Source of the DNA: Aedes albopictus | Taxonomy: Eukaryota > Arthropoda > Insecta > Diptera > Culicidae | Assembly (NCBI RefSeq): GCF_035046485.1 | Contig: NC_085138.1 | Span: 19,411,440-19,475,439 of the forward strand | Direction of reading: 5' to 3' | DNA length: 64,000 bases | Shown: positions 1-10,573 of the stretch, one piece after another | How the letters are laid out: each line of letters begins with the position of its first letter | Position numbering within the stretch: the first letter of the stretch is position 1 | Program-made: the position numbers and the translations under genes | The notes under the pieces: generated by a model | What the model saw: only the letters and a program-made list of their open reading frames with translations | What the model was told of the DNA's origin: nothing | The model's database searches: none

Positions 1-99
1 AAAACAATATGCATCTGATAGTTATTGCAAAATATGATGTTTGCAAGCATAACTTTCTTCATGTGTATATTTTTCATATCAAAAATACAGTTTTTCGAC

Positions 100-1373
100 A
101 ATTTGGGCGACCATTTTCTATAGCCGCACTTCAGGTTTTCCTTAGATCAGCTGCTTTATCATAAAGTATGCTCATTATTACTGCTTTAAACGACCAAATA
201 AAGCTTATCAAGACCAAACCAAAGAAGTTTAACGAAATACTTAAGTAACAAGGTCTTTTAATACGAGAAATAGGGCACAGACTTGGTAAACTGGTGTTTT
301 ATGGATAAGTTATTAAAGATATCCCAAAAAACTAAAAAAAAAATCGAATTAAATCTCAAGTATAAATGCTGCTGACTCAAAACAATCATTGCATTATACT
401 TCCGGTTTCATTTTTTTGCGTATAACCCTTATTAACCTAATTCAATTGTAAAAAAATCGATTTTTTAAGCTTTTAAATGGAAAATTCATAAGTTTTTGTG
501 TATCAATCCTGATGAAACTTGGAAAAGACATCGTATACAACATCAATATACAATGAAGATACTTCGGGAATTCATCAAACTCAACTTGGAAGGTCAGCAT
601 TGTCTTCGCTACCATTTAAACATAAGATGAATATTTTAAATTATGAAGACGATTTGTAATAACAGCTTTTATCCAACTTTCCATCAATTTGACGATATTT
701 GGTAAAGTAAAAATGATGTGTTTCTATCAAAAGATTTCAAATATAGGTGTTCCTGTTCATTTTGGGGCAAAAGAAAAGAAAGGGGTTATGATTGTAGTCT
801 TCCTGTAGTTCTGGTTGATTTTATATCATAAATTGTAAAATTGGGCTAAATTTAGTGAAGTGCTGGCGCAAAATTAAGCTCTTGCATCCATTAGGATTAT
901 TTAAATCTGTATTCATGAGGATCATTAGCAACTGTTTAGTTGAATTTTCAGTGATATAATGTCATAAATATTGCGTATTCATCCAAATAAAGCGAATATT
1001 AGGCTAAATTTAATTCTAAAGTTCCAGAAAAGTGATTGTTAAATTGGTATTACAGCCTTAAATCTTATAGAAATCATCCAAGAAATCATGTTTCAAATAA
1101 ATATTGCCGATAGGAAGCAATACAATATATTTGTCCACTTAAAATATTGTTTTTGTGATTTAAAGAGAACTTTTAAGTAAAAATAGTGAAAGTTAACTAG
1201 TTTTTTGTACTAAGAAAACTAATTGGTTGATTTTTTCATTGCTTTTCGTTAGTTTTATTTCCAATTTGCTTAATTTTGTCATTTGAGACAGTTTGATCAA
1301 ATGATTTCTTATAAAAAATCAGATTACCGAAGAAGAACCCGTAGTGCGGCTATAGAAAATGGTCGCCCAAATT
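100..1373. mobile_element. non-autonomous DNA element with 31-bp terminal inverted repeats
   Basis: Positions 100-130 and 1343-1373 are perfect inverted copies of each other over 31 bp, centred on the word CTATAGCCGCAC. The 1.2 kb interior has no usable reading frame, so mobilisation would need an enzyme supplied elsewhere. A third diverged copy of the terminal word lies at about 1518-1546, suggesting a second, partial insertion of the same family. No clear target-site duplication was seen; the true ends may extend a few bases either way. Confidence 0.6.
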
Positions 1374-1555
1374 ATGGAAATAACGTGTTTTTCGCTTAAC
1401 AAACAAATAGTTTACAATACTTATTCATGTAAATCATATATTTTACAAACACTAGTTGATACACATCGTTCCACATATCGATTGAATCGTAAAAATTGCT
1501 AGAAGTGCGAAATCGTGGGTGCGGCTATAGAAAGTGGCCGCAGTGTATTAAGAAT

Positions 1556-2844
1556 GGGGGTGAGATTGGGTCAAGCAAATTATCGAGTGCACATAACCTT
1601 AACTAAAAATTCAACTTGTTATCCAGTTCCCATTTGACGATAGAGTGGTGCCATGTTTACCGTATCTTCATAAAAGCATACTGTCTTTCGAAAATATGTC
1701 GAGAAGTGCCAAGCGAGTGTGTGCCTAAAATCATTTATAACAATACACCCATGCATTTGGGCAGCTGCTCTAATCATCAGTTAATCTTTAGTGTACTGCA
1801 ATATCGTAAGCTCACAAAATAGACTTAACAGTGTTTTTCTTCTCCACTCATTTTTGAAACTTTAAGGAAATATCGTGAAACTACCAGACGGTAGTGGGAT
1901 CCAGGAAATACTGGGACTATAAAACCGGTTACATAACACAATGTCGGAAAGCGAACGAACGTTGAATTACGGCATACGAGATTGTTTATTGAGTATTTAA
2001 CTTGAAATTTATGAATTCAGAATGCCATATAAGGATCATTCATAAAATATATAAAAATACTAAAGACAGAAGAAGAATTATACCGTTGTGCTAGGATTCA
2101 TACAAAATTAATTAAAAAATCTGTTTAAATGTTATTGCGGGTGAGGGTCTAATGATGTGAAATGTTGCGTAACATAATATTTGAACGACCCCCTATCTTG
2201 AGATGGAGTGATTTGTTTTGAAAATATAGAGGCCAATGATCATGTACATAAGAGTTTATAACAAAGGGTTTGGTTAAACATTTCTTATGCAGTATACTAA
2301 AAATATCATGTTATTTACAATTAATCTTTCAATGCGCCCCTTCCTCATTGTAATCCCCTTCCTCTCATGGAGGTTGAAACTCTAAATGAGGATGGTTATG
2401 GTGGCTACAAATGGCGATACAGCATACAAACGATATTTTATGAAATTTGCACCATTTTTCCGGTTGTATGATCCCTATTAGGTGGATTAATCATCTTTAA
2501 ACATTACCGTAAACCGGGGTCAAATTGATCTCCGGGTCGAAATTGATCACACGTTTTTCGGTTAGGTTTGGCATATTTTAAATAATCTCCTTCAACTATT
2601 GTGCAGTTGGGAACCGATACTAAACGATATTTGCTTGGAAACTATTTGAAGTATGTTTTATCTTACGGAAAATCGGCTGATCAATTTCGACCCGGAGATC
2701 AATTTGACCCCGGTTTACGGTACCTAAGTTTTTTTTTCGTCACGGTTACATTGTGTTTCAAGTTGGTTTGCTAGATATGATCAATAAACTTAACTTATAT
2801 TCTTAGATAGGCGATTTCGAATACTTTGACCCATTCTCACCCCC
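1556..2844. mobile_element. inverted-repeat element A (GGGGGTGAGATTGGGTCAA ends)
   Basis: The left end reads GGGGGTGAGATTGGGTCAA. The right end (about 2826-2844) is its inverted copy with one mismatch. The 1.3 kb interior is non-coding and is itself interrupted by the 214-bp palindromic element at 2507-2720. A shorter relative with the same ends begins 6 bp downstream at 2850, so the two elements lie nearly end to end. Confidence 0.6.
2507..2720. mobile_element. palindromic MITE with TA duplication
   Basis: The ends are inverted copies over nearly 50 bp, starting CCGTAAACCGGGGTCAAATT and closing with the complement. TA dinucleotides flank both ends (2505-2506 and 2721-2722), as expected for Tc1/mariner-type target duplication. 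There is no ORF. It lies inside the larger element 1556-2844 and is therefore the younger insertion. Confidence 0.8.
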
Positions 2845-2849
2845 TCTAA

Positions 2850-3042
2850 GGGGTGAGATTGGGTCAATTTTCAATCATTTGTAGTTTTGCAAGCAATTCA
2901 TATAATGTAATACTTTCTTGCTAAACTATCAATACCACATAGAAGAGTATACATACCAAATAAAAAGTTATTCCGACTTCAATTGCATTTGTTATTTGAC
3001 AAACAATCTTTGAGTATCCTTTTTTGACCCATTCTCACCCCC
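2850..3042. mobile_element. short MITE sharing ends with element A
   Basis: This 193-bp segment starts GGGGTGAGATTGGGTCAA and ends with the inverted form TTGACCCATTCTCACCCCC. It shares its ends with the 1.3 kb element just upstream, so it is probably an internally deleted family member. It is non-coding. Confidence 0.65.
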
Positions 3043-3870
3043 AACGACGGTAAGATAAGCGTCAATTTTTGAAAATATGTATTGGTGTCATGTTGTGTAA
3101 AGTTGAATTTCGGCAATGATTTTAAAGAAGCCATTTTGTGATGACACGCTAAGGGGCCTTAAGCCTAAGCGTTAGAGCCTAAGGAAGAAGTGCCTGTATT
3201 CCATTCCATAGACCCAAGGATCAAGGAGTGACATCAACCTTCTTAGCAACGTCACTCCTAACGTTCATATTTCATATTCATGCTACGTATACGGGGTAGT
3301 GTGAACGAGATGTCCCCGTTCGCTAATTTCAATAAAAACTAAATTTTAGCGTTAATGACTACAACATTTATTACACCGCTGCACAGTATGCCTCCTGGCC
3401 ACTGAGATGCTTGTAATACATCTTTGATAAACTGCAAGTATTAATAATAACATGAAAATATTCTAAAGCAGTCAATTCTATAATTTTCCAGGATTTATTC
3501 AATGAATGTGTGTATGCGTGAACTAGACTAGATTAGAGTATAACATTTTTGAAGCCTATTGTATTATTGTTATCAACTTTATTAGGAAGATTTTCAACCC
3601 ATCGTGGCTGGTTTATATCCAATATACATGGATAATATATTGCTTCGCTTCCCAGTTTTCTGCAATACAACTTGTGCTAGTTAGGCATCAGTTACAAACA
3701 ATGCTTAAAAACGATGAAACAGCGATTATTTTTACGTGAATACAACATTCGTTTGCAAACAAAGTGCGTATCTCTTCTCGTACTCCACACACATACTAAA
3801 TTGATCCCAACACCTCCCCCTGCCCTACGCCCACTCAGCTCCAAAAATATTACCACATAAATAAGCGATG

Positions 3871-3966
3871 CTAACTTTTATCGAATTCCGGAAAGTCCAC
3901 TTCAGCAGCAGCCTGTTGATCCTCTTCTTCCACTGACAGTTCGAGTTGCTTCAGTGGGGGAGGCAT
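3871..3966 (-). CDS. possible 31-codon ORF or terminal exon, unknown
   Basis: Read on the minus strand, this stretch gives an ATG-started 31-codon frame ending in TAG. Its composition is protein-like: proline-rich start (MPPPLKQLEL), acidic middle (SVEEEDQ), then an alanine run and a DFPEF motif. This differs from the surrounding low-complexity AT-rich DNA. An in-frame stop lies about ten codons upstream of the ATG, with AG dinucleotides between that could serve as a splice acceptor, so it could be the last exon of a minus-strand gene rather than a free peptide. I recognise no family. Confidence 0.22.
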   Translation of the reverse strand: MPPPLKQLELSVEEEDQQAAAEVDFPEFDKS

Positions 3967-4470
3967 TATTCTTGTTCTACCGACTCTCGGCTAGTTATTG
4001 CGTATTTTCTTCAACCTAGGCGCAACAGATTCCACTCCTGAGACACTTCTCCTCCTTCTCCTAATGTCCCTTCCAATTTCCAATTCACTCACTCTTCAAG
4101 CGCGGGATGACATCGTGAAAATTTCATGTTCGCTTTTTTTTTTCACGCAATGTTCCAAGCACAGTTTAGAGAGCGAGAGAGTGGGAATACCCTAACTCGA
4201 TGTCATTCAATTTAAAACCAAGTGTCCTTCTGTGGAAACGCGAAAAGTCGACATTGCTTACGATGGCATTTTCTCGTCGGATGAGGGCAATGAATCATTA
4301 GAAAATCGCGCTCTCGACACCGGATTTTCGAATACTTATTCAAGAGGACGTTTGTTACTTTGGTATAATTGAAAAAAAAAAAACGGATTGTAAAACATTG
4401 AAGTTTTTGTTGCCGAATTTTATTTAGAACCCTTTTCCGTATTTTTCAGAAGCAACGAACACAAATTGTG

Positions 4471-4736
4471 GGGTCTCCAGTTAGCCTAGTGGTTAAGGCT
4501 ATGGATCGCCAATCCGGAGACGGCGGGTTCGATTCCCGTTCCGGTCGGGAAAATTTTCTCGACTCCCTGGGCATAGTGTATCATTGTCCTTGCCTCACAA
4601 TGTACAAATTCATGCAATGGCAGGCAAAGAAAGCCCTTCAATTAATAACTGTGGAAATGCTCAAAGAATACTAAGTTGAAGAGAGGCAGGCCAAGTTCCA
4701 GTGAGAACGTCGAGCCATAAAGAAGAAGAAGAAGAA
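4471..4736 (+). mobile_element. tRNA-derived SINE, Feilai-like
   Basis: A tRNA-like head carries an A-box (TAGTGGTTAAGG, about 4488-4499) and a B-box (GGTTCGATTCCC, about 4527). A tRNA-unrelated body follows, then a (GAA)n-type 3' tail. A perfect 14-bp target-site duplication, GAACACAAATTGTG, flanks it at 4457-4470 and 4737-4750, so both boundaries are defined. This layout matches SINEs retrotransposed by LINE machinery; the overall form resembles the Aedes Feilai family (assignment from memory). The perfect duplication suggests a fairly recent insertion. Confidence 0.85.
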
Positions 4737-5324
4737 GAACACAAATTGTGTTTGTTACATCAAATATCATTCTAGAAAACCTGTGCTTATGCTACATAGA
4801 ACGATCTTCCCTGACTTTGTTAACTGTTCTTCCACTTTCGTCCCTTTGAATAAGTGTTCGAGAAATCTCACTTTCACTACCATTCAAACGCACTGCCTTT
4901 TTCCAGCTTTGCACACGCGACAACGCTATCTTCAAACGAAAAAAAAGTACGCCGATTTATGACTGTCACAATCTGACAACGGTAGAGTAATAAATCTTCC
5001 CTAATCTGCTGTCCGAAAATTTGACGACCGAATCAAAGCTTTAAACGGGGAAATTGACACAGTTCCACGGTGAAACGAATTATGGCTGGGGAGGTACTTT
5101 GATTACTAATTGAGTGATTTCAGTGAAGGCAATAATCTAGTCGTCGTGATATCTACTAATTGATTGCCTGATTGGTTCGCTTCAAGTGACAACAACTAGA
5201 CGCTGCTTTGCAATCGTTGTCGGTGATGGCTTTTTTCGTTATCTTATCAGAGGGTTGTTGGAAGCGCATCGTTTTCATTTTAGTATGGTTCTGGATGGGC
5301 TTCAAATAGTAAGGCGTGAAGTGT

Positions 5325-6459
5325 AGTTTACCTTACCGGTCAGACTATTGCCTGAGTGTCCTCTGCTGTACGTAGGAGTCGCCTCCATTCGACTCGAACC
5401 ATGGCTGTGCGTCTCCAGCTCCGCACTCTGCGAAGGGTCCGCAGATCATCCTCCACTTGGTCGACCCATCTAGCTCGCTGCGCACCACGTCTTCTTGTAC
5501 CGGTCGGAAGGCTCTCGAGAACCATTTTGATCGGGTTGCTATCCGACATCCTGATGACGTGACCCGTCCACCGTAGTCACCCGATTTTCTTGGTGTGGGC
5601 GATGGTTGGTTCTCTCAGCAGCTGATGCAGCTCGTGGTTCATTCGCCTTCTCCAAGTCCCGCCTTCCATCTGCACTCCACCGTAGATGGTACGCAACACC
5701 TTCCGTTCGAAAACTCCAAGGGCGCGTAGATGGTTAACTTCGTGTGACGGCGAACTTTGTTCGATCGTAGAGTTATGCGGAGTCCTAGTAAGCTCGATTT
5801 CTTGCCACAATGCGTCTCTGAATTTCTCTGCTGGTATCGTTTATCGGCGGTCACCAATGAGCCCAAGTGCGCGAATTCTTCAACCGGCTCGATTTCATCA
5901 CCGTCGATATAAATTCGGGGTGGCGGGCGCGCTGATTCCTCCCTGGAGCCCTTTGCCATCATGTACTTCGTCTTCAACACATTAATGACTAATCTGATTC
6001 GCCTGGCTTCACTCTTTAGTCGGATGTACGTTTACACCATCGTCTCAAATTTACGAGCTATAATATCAATATCATCAGCGAAACCAACCTGCTGAACGGA
6101 CTTCGTGAAAATCGTCCCACTCGTGTTTATCCCCGCTCTTCTTATTACACCCTCTGAAGCAATGTTGAACAGCAAGCACCAAAGACCATTACCTTGCCTC
6201 TGCGAGATTCGAAGGGACTCGAGAGTGTCCCTGATACTCGAGCTACGCACATCACTCGATCCATCGTCGCCTTGATCAATCGTATCAGTTTATCCGGGAA
6301 TCCGTATTCGTGCATAACCTGCCATAGCTGTTCTCGATCGATTGTATCATACGCCGATTTGAAATCGATGAACAAGTGATGTGTGGGCACGTTGTATTCA
6401 CGGCATTTCTGCAACACCTGGCGGATGGCGAACATCTGGTCCGTTGTAGAGCGTTCTCC
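5325..6459 (-). pseudogene. RTE-like retrotransposon copy 1, C-terminal half
   Basis: This is the C-terminal half of a non-LTR retrotransposon polyprotein: reverse transcriptase plus the C-terminal domain. The minus strand shows the RT segment FIDFKSAYDTIDREQ, then GFADDIDII with the catalytic F-A-D-D box intact at 6071-6082, then the C-terminal motifs RPPPRIYIDGDEI, WRRRMNHELH and GTRRRGAQRARWVDQVEDDL. Several frameshifts break the frame. The 3' end runs into GGTAAGGTAA, a short tandem tail typical of RTE-type elements. The N-terminal half continues at 7373-9185 across a 0.9 kb insertion. Clade assignment rests on the craniofacial-development-protein-2-like endonuclease and the short tail. 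Confidence 0.8.
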
Positions 6460-6815
6460 TGTAACGACCCGCTTATTGCGGTCGTCACTGTAACCCAGTC
6501 CATCCGTCTGTCTCAGCAAGGTCGCTCGGGTCGCTCGGTTGTTTCTCAACAACCGACGTTACTTTAACCTTGCCTAACTAAATATGCCCACTTGCATTTC
6601 TGTTTTTCAGAGTGTGGCCAAACCAAAAACATTGAGAGCGTAAAGGGGTCTTGCGTGGCCTTTTTTCTTGGCAGTGTCGTTTGGCAGTGTCTCGACGTTG
6701 GCGCGTCGTCGCCGTCGGTCGTTGGTTTCCTAATTGTTCTCGGCTGGGAGCCGGGGGTGTTTTTCGCGAGTTCTTTCTGATCGGATTGATAAGTTGTAGT
6801 TGTGGTCACAATGTA

Positions 6816-7291
6816 GGGTAATTGTTCCCTTCGTTGTGGTATTACCTAATGTTGCGGTAGTGGCAATTGAGCACTTTTTCGACTGAAATGTTACCAAAAG
6901 GCATTTTTAATAGATGTATTATGCTTAAATTATGAGATTGCACCATTTGTGTGCTTAAGATTTGCCCAAAAACCTATTTTAAAAAAATATTTTCCTTAAA
7001 TTTTTTGCTGCTGTGTTCCTATTGTTGCGGTATCCCATATGATTTCAATGGGATACCGCAACAATAGGAACCAAAATTAAATTTTACCTCCATAATAGGA
7101 ACAGTGTGCCTAATGGTGTGGTAAGCGATTTATGATCGAAAACAGAGAGAGAAACGATAGTTTTTATATTTTTCCAAGCAAATTTGGATAGAAAACTACC
7201 AACTTACGTTTTGCAACCCTTCATTAGATGGTACGATCATTGTTTTTAAAATGAATTTACCTTAAAACCACAACGATGGGCACACTTACCC
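6816..7291. mobile_element. TA-flanked MITE with GGGTAA...TTACCC ends
   Basis: Left end GGGTAATTGTTCCCTTCGTT, right end its imperfect inverted copy (about 7265-7291), with TA on both outer sides. It is non-coding. The interior repeats the word GTTGCGGTA and holds a perfect 24-bp stem hairpin at 7015-7071. Confidence 0.7.
7015..7071. repeat. perfect 24-bp-stem hairpin
   Basis: 7015-7038 and 7048-7071 are perfect reverse complements with a 9-base loop. The arms contain CCTATTGTTGCGGTATCCC. It lies inside the MITE 6816-7291. Transcribed from either strand it would fold into a compact stem of pre-miRNA size. Confidence 0.85.
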
Positions 7292-7372
7292 TAGATTAAT
7301 AAAATAAATAAATGTGTTAAACAATGTAGTGGACAGTCTGAGTGAATCCGAAAAAGACCAGTGCCGTGACCG

Positions 7373-9185
7373 TAAATCCAGCCTGATATTGCCCCACGAA
7401 CTCTTTTGCAATCGGTGATAGACGGTGCCATAAAATTTGAGAGAGTATCTTGTAGGCAGCGCTCAGTAGTGTGATCGCGCGATAGTTCCCGCAATCCAAC
7501 TTGTCGCCCTTTTTGTAGATGGGACACACGATACCTTCCATCCACTCCTCCGGTAATACTTCTACTCCCAAATCCTGGTAATGACCCAGTGTAGTGCTCT
7601 CACCAGTGCTTCTCCACCGTGTTTTAGAAGCTCGCATGGTAGTTGATCTGCTCCAGCGGCTTTGTTGTTTTTAATCCGGCCAACCTCCTCTTCAATCTCT
7701 TGGAGGTCAGGGGCCGGAAGTCTTTCGTCCTGTGCACATACTCCTAAATCTGTTACCACGTCACCTTCGGTACTTGCAACGTCGTCATTGAGGTGGTCAT
7801 CGTAATGCTGCCGCCACCTGTCGACCACCTCACGCTCGCTCGTGAGAATATTCCCGTCATTATCTCGGCACATGTCGGCTCTGCGCGAGCGGTTCAGCTT
7901 CTCGTAGAACTTTCGTGTGTCCTTAGCGCGGTACAGCTCTTCCATCGCTTCGCGATCTCGTTCTTCCTGCTGGCGCTTCTTCATCCGGAAGACTGAGTTC
8001 TGCCTGTTCCGCGCCTGTTTGTAACGTGCCTCATTCGCTCTCGTACGGTGTTGCAGCATTCTCGCCCATGCTGCATTCTTCTCGTTTTTCAACTGTTCAC
8101 ATTCGCCGTCGTACCAGTCGTTTCTGTGATTCAGAGTCGCGAAGCCTAGTGCTGTAGCCGAGGTACTGCCTATGGCGGATCGGATGTCCCTCCAGCCATC
8201 TTCAAGTGTAGCTGCGTCAAGCTGCTCTTCCGTTTGTAGGGCCACTGCTAACTGCTGCGCGTAGTCTTGAGCCACTTCTACGTTACGAAGTTGCTCGATG
8301 TTGAGTCGCGGCGTTCGACTTCGACGCGTGGTGATAACTGTCGAAAGTTTTGAGCGCATGCATACAGCGACTAAGTAGTGATCCGAATCTATATTCGCAC
8401 TGCGGTATGTGCGGACATTGGTTATATCCGAGAAGAATTTACCGTCGATTAGGACGTGGTCGATTTGATTTTCTGTTTGTTGGTCGGGTGATCTCCAGGT
8501 GGCTTTGTGGATATCTTTGCGGGGGAAGAAGGTGCTTCGGACTACCATACCACGGGAGGCTGCAAAGTTTACGCATCGTTGGCCGTTATCATTTGATACG
8601 GCGTGCAAACTGTTTCGTCCGATTACCGGTCTGTACATTTCCTCCCTTCCTACCTGTGCGTTCATGTCGCCGACAACGATTTTCACGTCACGCGGCGAGC
8701 AACCATCGTATGTATGCTCTAACTGCGCGTAGAACGCTTCTTTCTCGTCATCAGGTCTCCCTTCGTGTGGGCAGTGGACGTTGATGATGCTGTAGTTGAA
8801 GAAACGGCCCTTAACTCTCAACATGCACATCCTTGCGTTGATCGGCTGCCACCTGATCACACGTTGTCGCATCTTGCCCAACACTATAAATCCTGTTCCC
8901 AGTTCATTGGTGGTGCCACAGCTTTGGTAGAAGGTAGCCGCTCGATGCCCGCTTTTCCACACTTTTTGTCCAGTCCAACAAAGTTCCTGCAACGCCACGA
9001 TGTCGAAGTTGCGGGGATGTAGTTCGTCGTAAATTATCCTGTCACATCCTGCGAAACCTAGTGACTTGCAATTCCATGTTCCAAGTTTCCAGTCGTAGTC
9101 CTTATTTCGTCGCGTGGGTCTTTGCCGATTGTATCGAGTCGTATTTTCTCCTATGTTATCCGCAATGGGGACTTTTACGGGAGCA
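7373..9185 (-). pseudogene. RTE-like retrotransposon copy 1, endonuclease and RT start
   Basis: This is the N-terminal half of the element whose C-terminus lies at 5325-6459. On the minus strand the apurinic-type endonuclease opens at about 9120 with KLGTWNCKSLG, then DIVALQELCW with the catalytic-type glutamate, then VVGDMNAQVG and SDHYLVAVC, matching the active-site blocks of the EEP nuclease fold. A basic linker (KKRQQEERDREAMEELYRAK) leads to the start of RT (KKGDKLDCGNYRAITLLS). About 478 codons are continuously open at 7562-8998, so this part is well preserved. A short piece of 5' untranslated RTE sequence (about 9125-9182) joins abruptly to a different endonuclease fragment. Confidence 0.85.
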
Positions 9186-9490
9186 TTAGCATCACTGCCA
9201 ACAATTAGCGGAAGGCCTTTTGAAGTACAGTATGCGAAGACTTGTTTGAAATCATCCGTAGGAGATGGTTCGTAATGCGGTAAATAAACCGAACAATAGA
9301 CGTATTTCCTGTTGAGGTTTCCAACAGATACATCAATTGTGATAGCACATACATCTCTGGTGGTTAGTTCAGAGATGAGTGTAGCAACCAGTGCTGCGAA
9401 GTGTCAGTATCAACCGATATTTAAAGCTGAAAATGAGATAGCTAACCACTCATTTTTCCATTTACCATCGGAATATCAATTGAGTAGCCT
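9186..9490 (-). pseudogene. LOA/R1-type LINE endonuclease fragment
   Basis: The minus strand encodes a second, different endonuclease: FAALVATLISELTTRDVCAI, then YVYCSVYLPHYEPSPTDDF and GLPLIVGSDANA, the last being the GSDANAH-type block of LOA- and R1-like elements. It ends exactly where the RTE 5' region starts (about 9183-9186), so it is a truncated relic. Upstream the frame is broken by stops. Confidence 0.7.
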
Positions 9491-9492
9491 GT

Positions 9493-10560
9493 AACTAGTG
9501 GGCGATCCCTGCCCAGCACTGGTGAGACCCCCCCCCTTCAACTGCCTCAGGGTCGGCGTACGCGCTTGACTATCGCGGCCAAGGAAACACTTAAACACTT
9601 CGATTGAACACAAACCCACTTTATTTCGCTTTCTACACAAACTAGGTACCTTTATTACTTCCCACTTTCTTACTGGCTAACTCCTACCTCACTTCTTCTT
9701 CTTCTATGCAGTCGGCGGGGCCCCTTCTTCTCGCTCCGCTACTTCACCTTCTCCTTCGTCCTTCCTTTCGGTGTCTTTCTTCTACGTTGTCGCCTTCCGT
9801 TGGGTTGGGCGGCCGTTCGATGTCCGAGTCGCGGGTCTAGTCGCGTCGCGTTAACTCCAGGACACGCTTCCAAAATGGCCGCGCCCCTATTATCTGGCGA
9901 CTAACTGGCCAACGGCGGTCTATCCGGTCGACGGAGTGGCGTTCTTGACGGTTGGGCCAAACTCCGGACCTTGGTTGGTTCGCACAGCGTTAAGGCGTAC
10001 TTTCGGCAGTTCTCCGGCCAGGTAAGCACTAGGCACGGGTAAGTACTAGCTGCACAGGCTATTTAAAACTATAGCACAGGGGTCCTGGAGGGGGGGTTTT
10101 TTTGACGGTTAATGCTAGGTCGGTCGGGTATTAATGCGCTGTGTTGTGAATTACCTGGATGCTATCACCACTTCTTTACTTCCACTTTTCACTCTTTGCA
10201 GACCAAAGTCTTAATTTTGCTGGCTTTATAAATTCACTTTTAGCTTTCTATTTGCTAGCTCACGTCTTGCTTTCACAACTGTTGCAAGGTAATTGCTGGA
10301 TTCGTAATGGTGGTTCACGATCCAGGCCTTCGACCGTCCTGTAATCCGCCCATACAATTTCGCCCCATCATGGCCCCTTTTACACCACCCCCAATGGCCG
10401 CCCAACATATCCTTCTGCGACGTCTGGTGGTGAGTAGCGGAACAAATTGCTGCGTTACCTCACAGTGGGTGTTGGGTAGTGTCCATGTTTAGATATTTAA
10501 GGACTTCCTTGGTTTGACATAAAAATACAACGAAACACAAAATCACGAAAATCTCACAAA
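9493..10560. other. GC-rich block of unknown origin
   Basis: Base composition shifts sharply to GC-rich around 9495-10020, with a run of nine C at about 9528 and a G run at about 10092. Minus-strand AATAAA words occur near 9625 and 9655. This could be the LTR of a retroelement in minus orientation, but I found no paired LTR, primer-binding site or polyprotein. No convincing ORF. Confidence 0.3.
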
Positions 10561-10573
10561 TCTTGGACACTTC

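Larger units (their letters stand above)
1..4470. other. AT-rich intergenic DNA, no gene recognised
   Basis: Apart from the inverted-repeat elements and the small minus-strand ORF listed separately, I see no coding signal. All frames are broken by frequent stops and there is no recognisable protein similarity. The stretch 3050-3860 is unassigned AT-rich sequence. Confidence 0.6.
6460..7372. mobile_element. insertion splitting RTE copy 1
   Basis: The RTE reading breaks at about 6459 and resumes at about 7373 with no missing protein-level content when compared with the second copy near 57660-57740, so this block was inserted. It begins with a small hairpin (GACCCGC/GCGGTC, about 6466-6483). 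It holds a TA-flanked MITE at 6816-7291 and otherwise unrecognised GC-richer sequence at 6484-6813. No transposase or reverse transcriptase was seen, and the outer ends show no clear terminal repeats. Confidence 0.55.

Noticed and set aside
4471..4560. Functional tRNA gene
   Set aside because: Only the internal promoter boxes are tRNA-like; the acceptor stem does not close, and a body, tail and duplication show it is a SINE.
6460..6490. Possible shared repeat between 6461 and 58842 (GTAACGACC.CGC)
   Set aside because: Only about 20 partly matching bases; too short to separate from chance.
9493..10500. Protein-coding gene in the GC-rich block
   Set aside because: No frame with recognisable protein or splice structure; composition alone is not enough.
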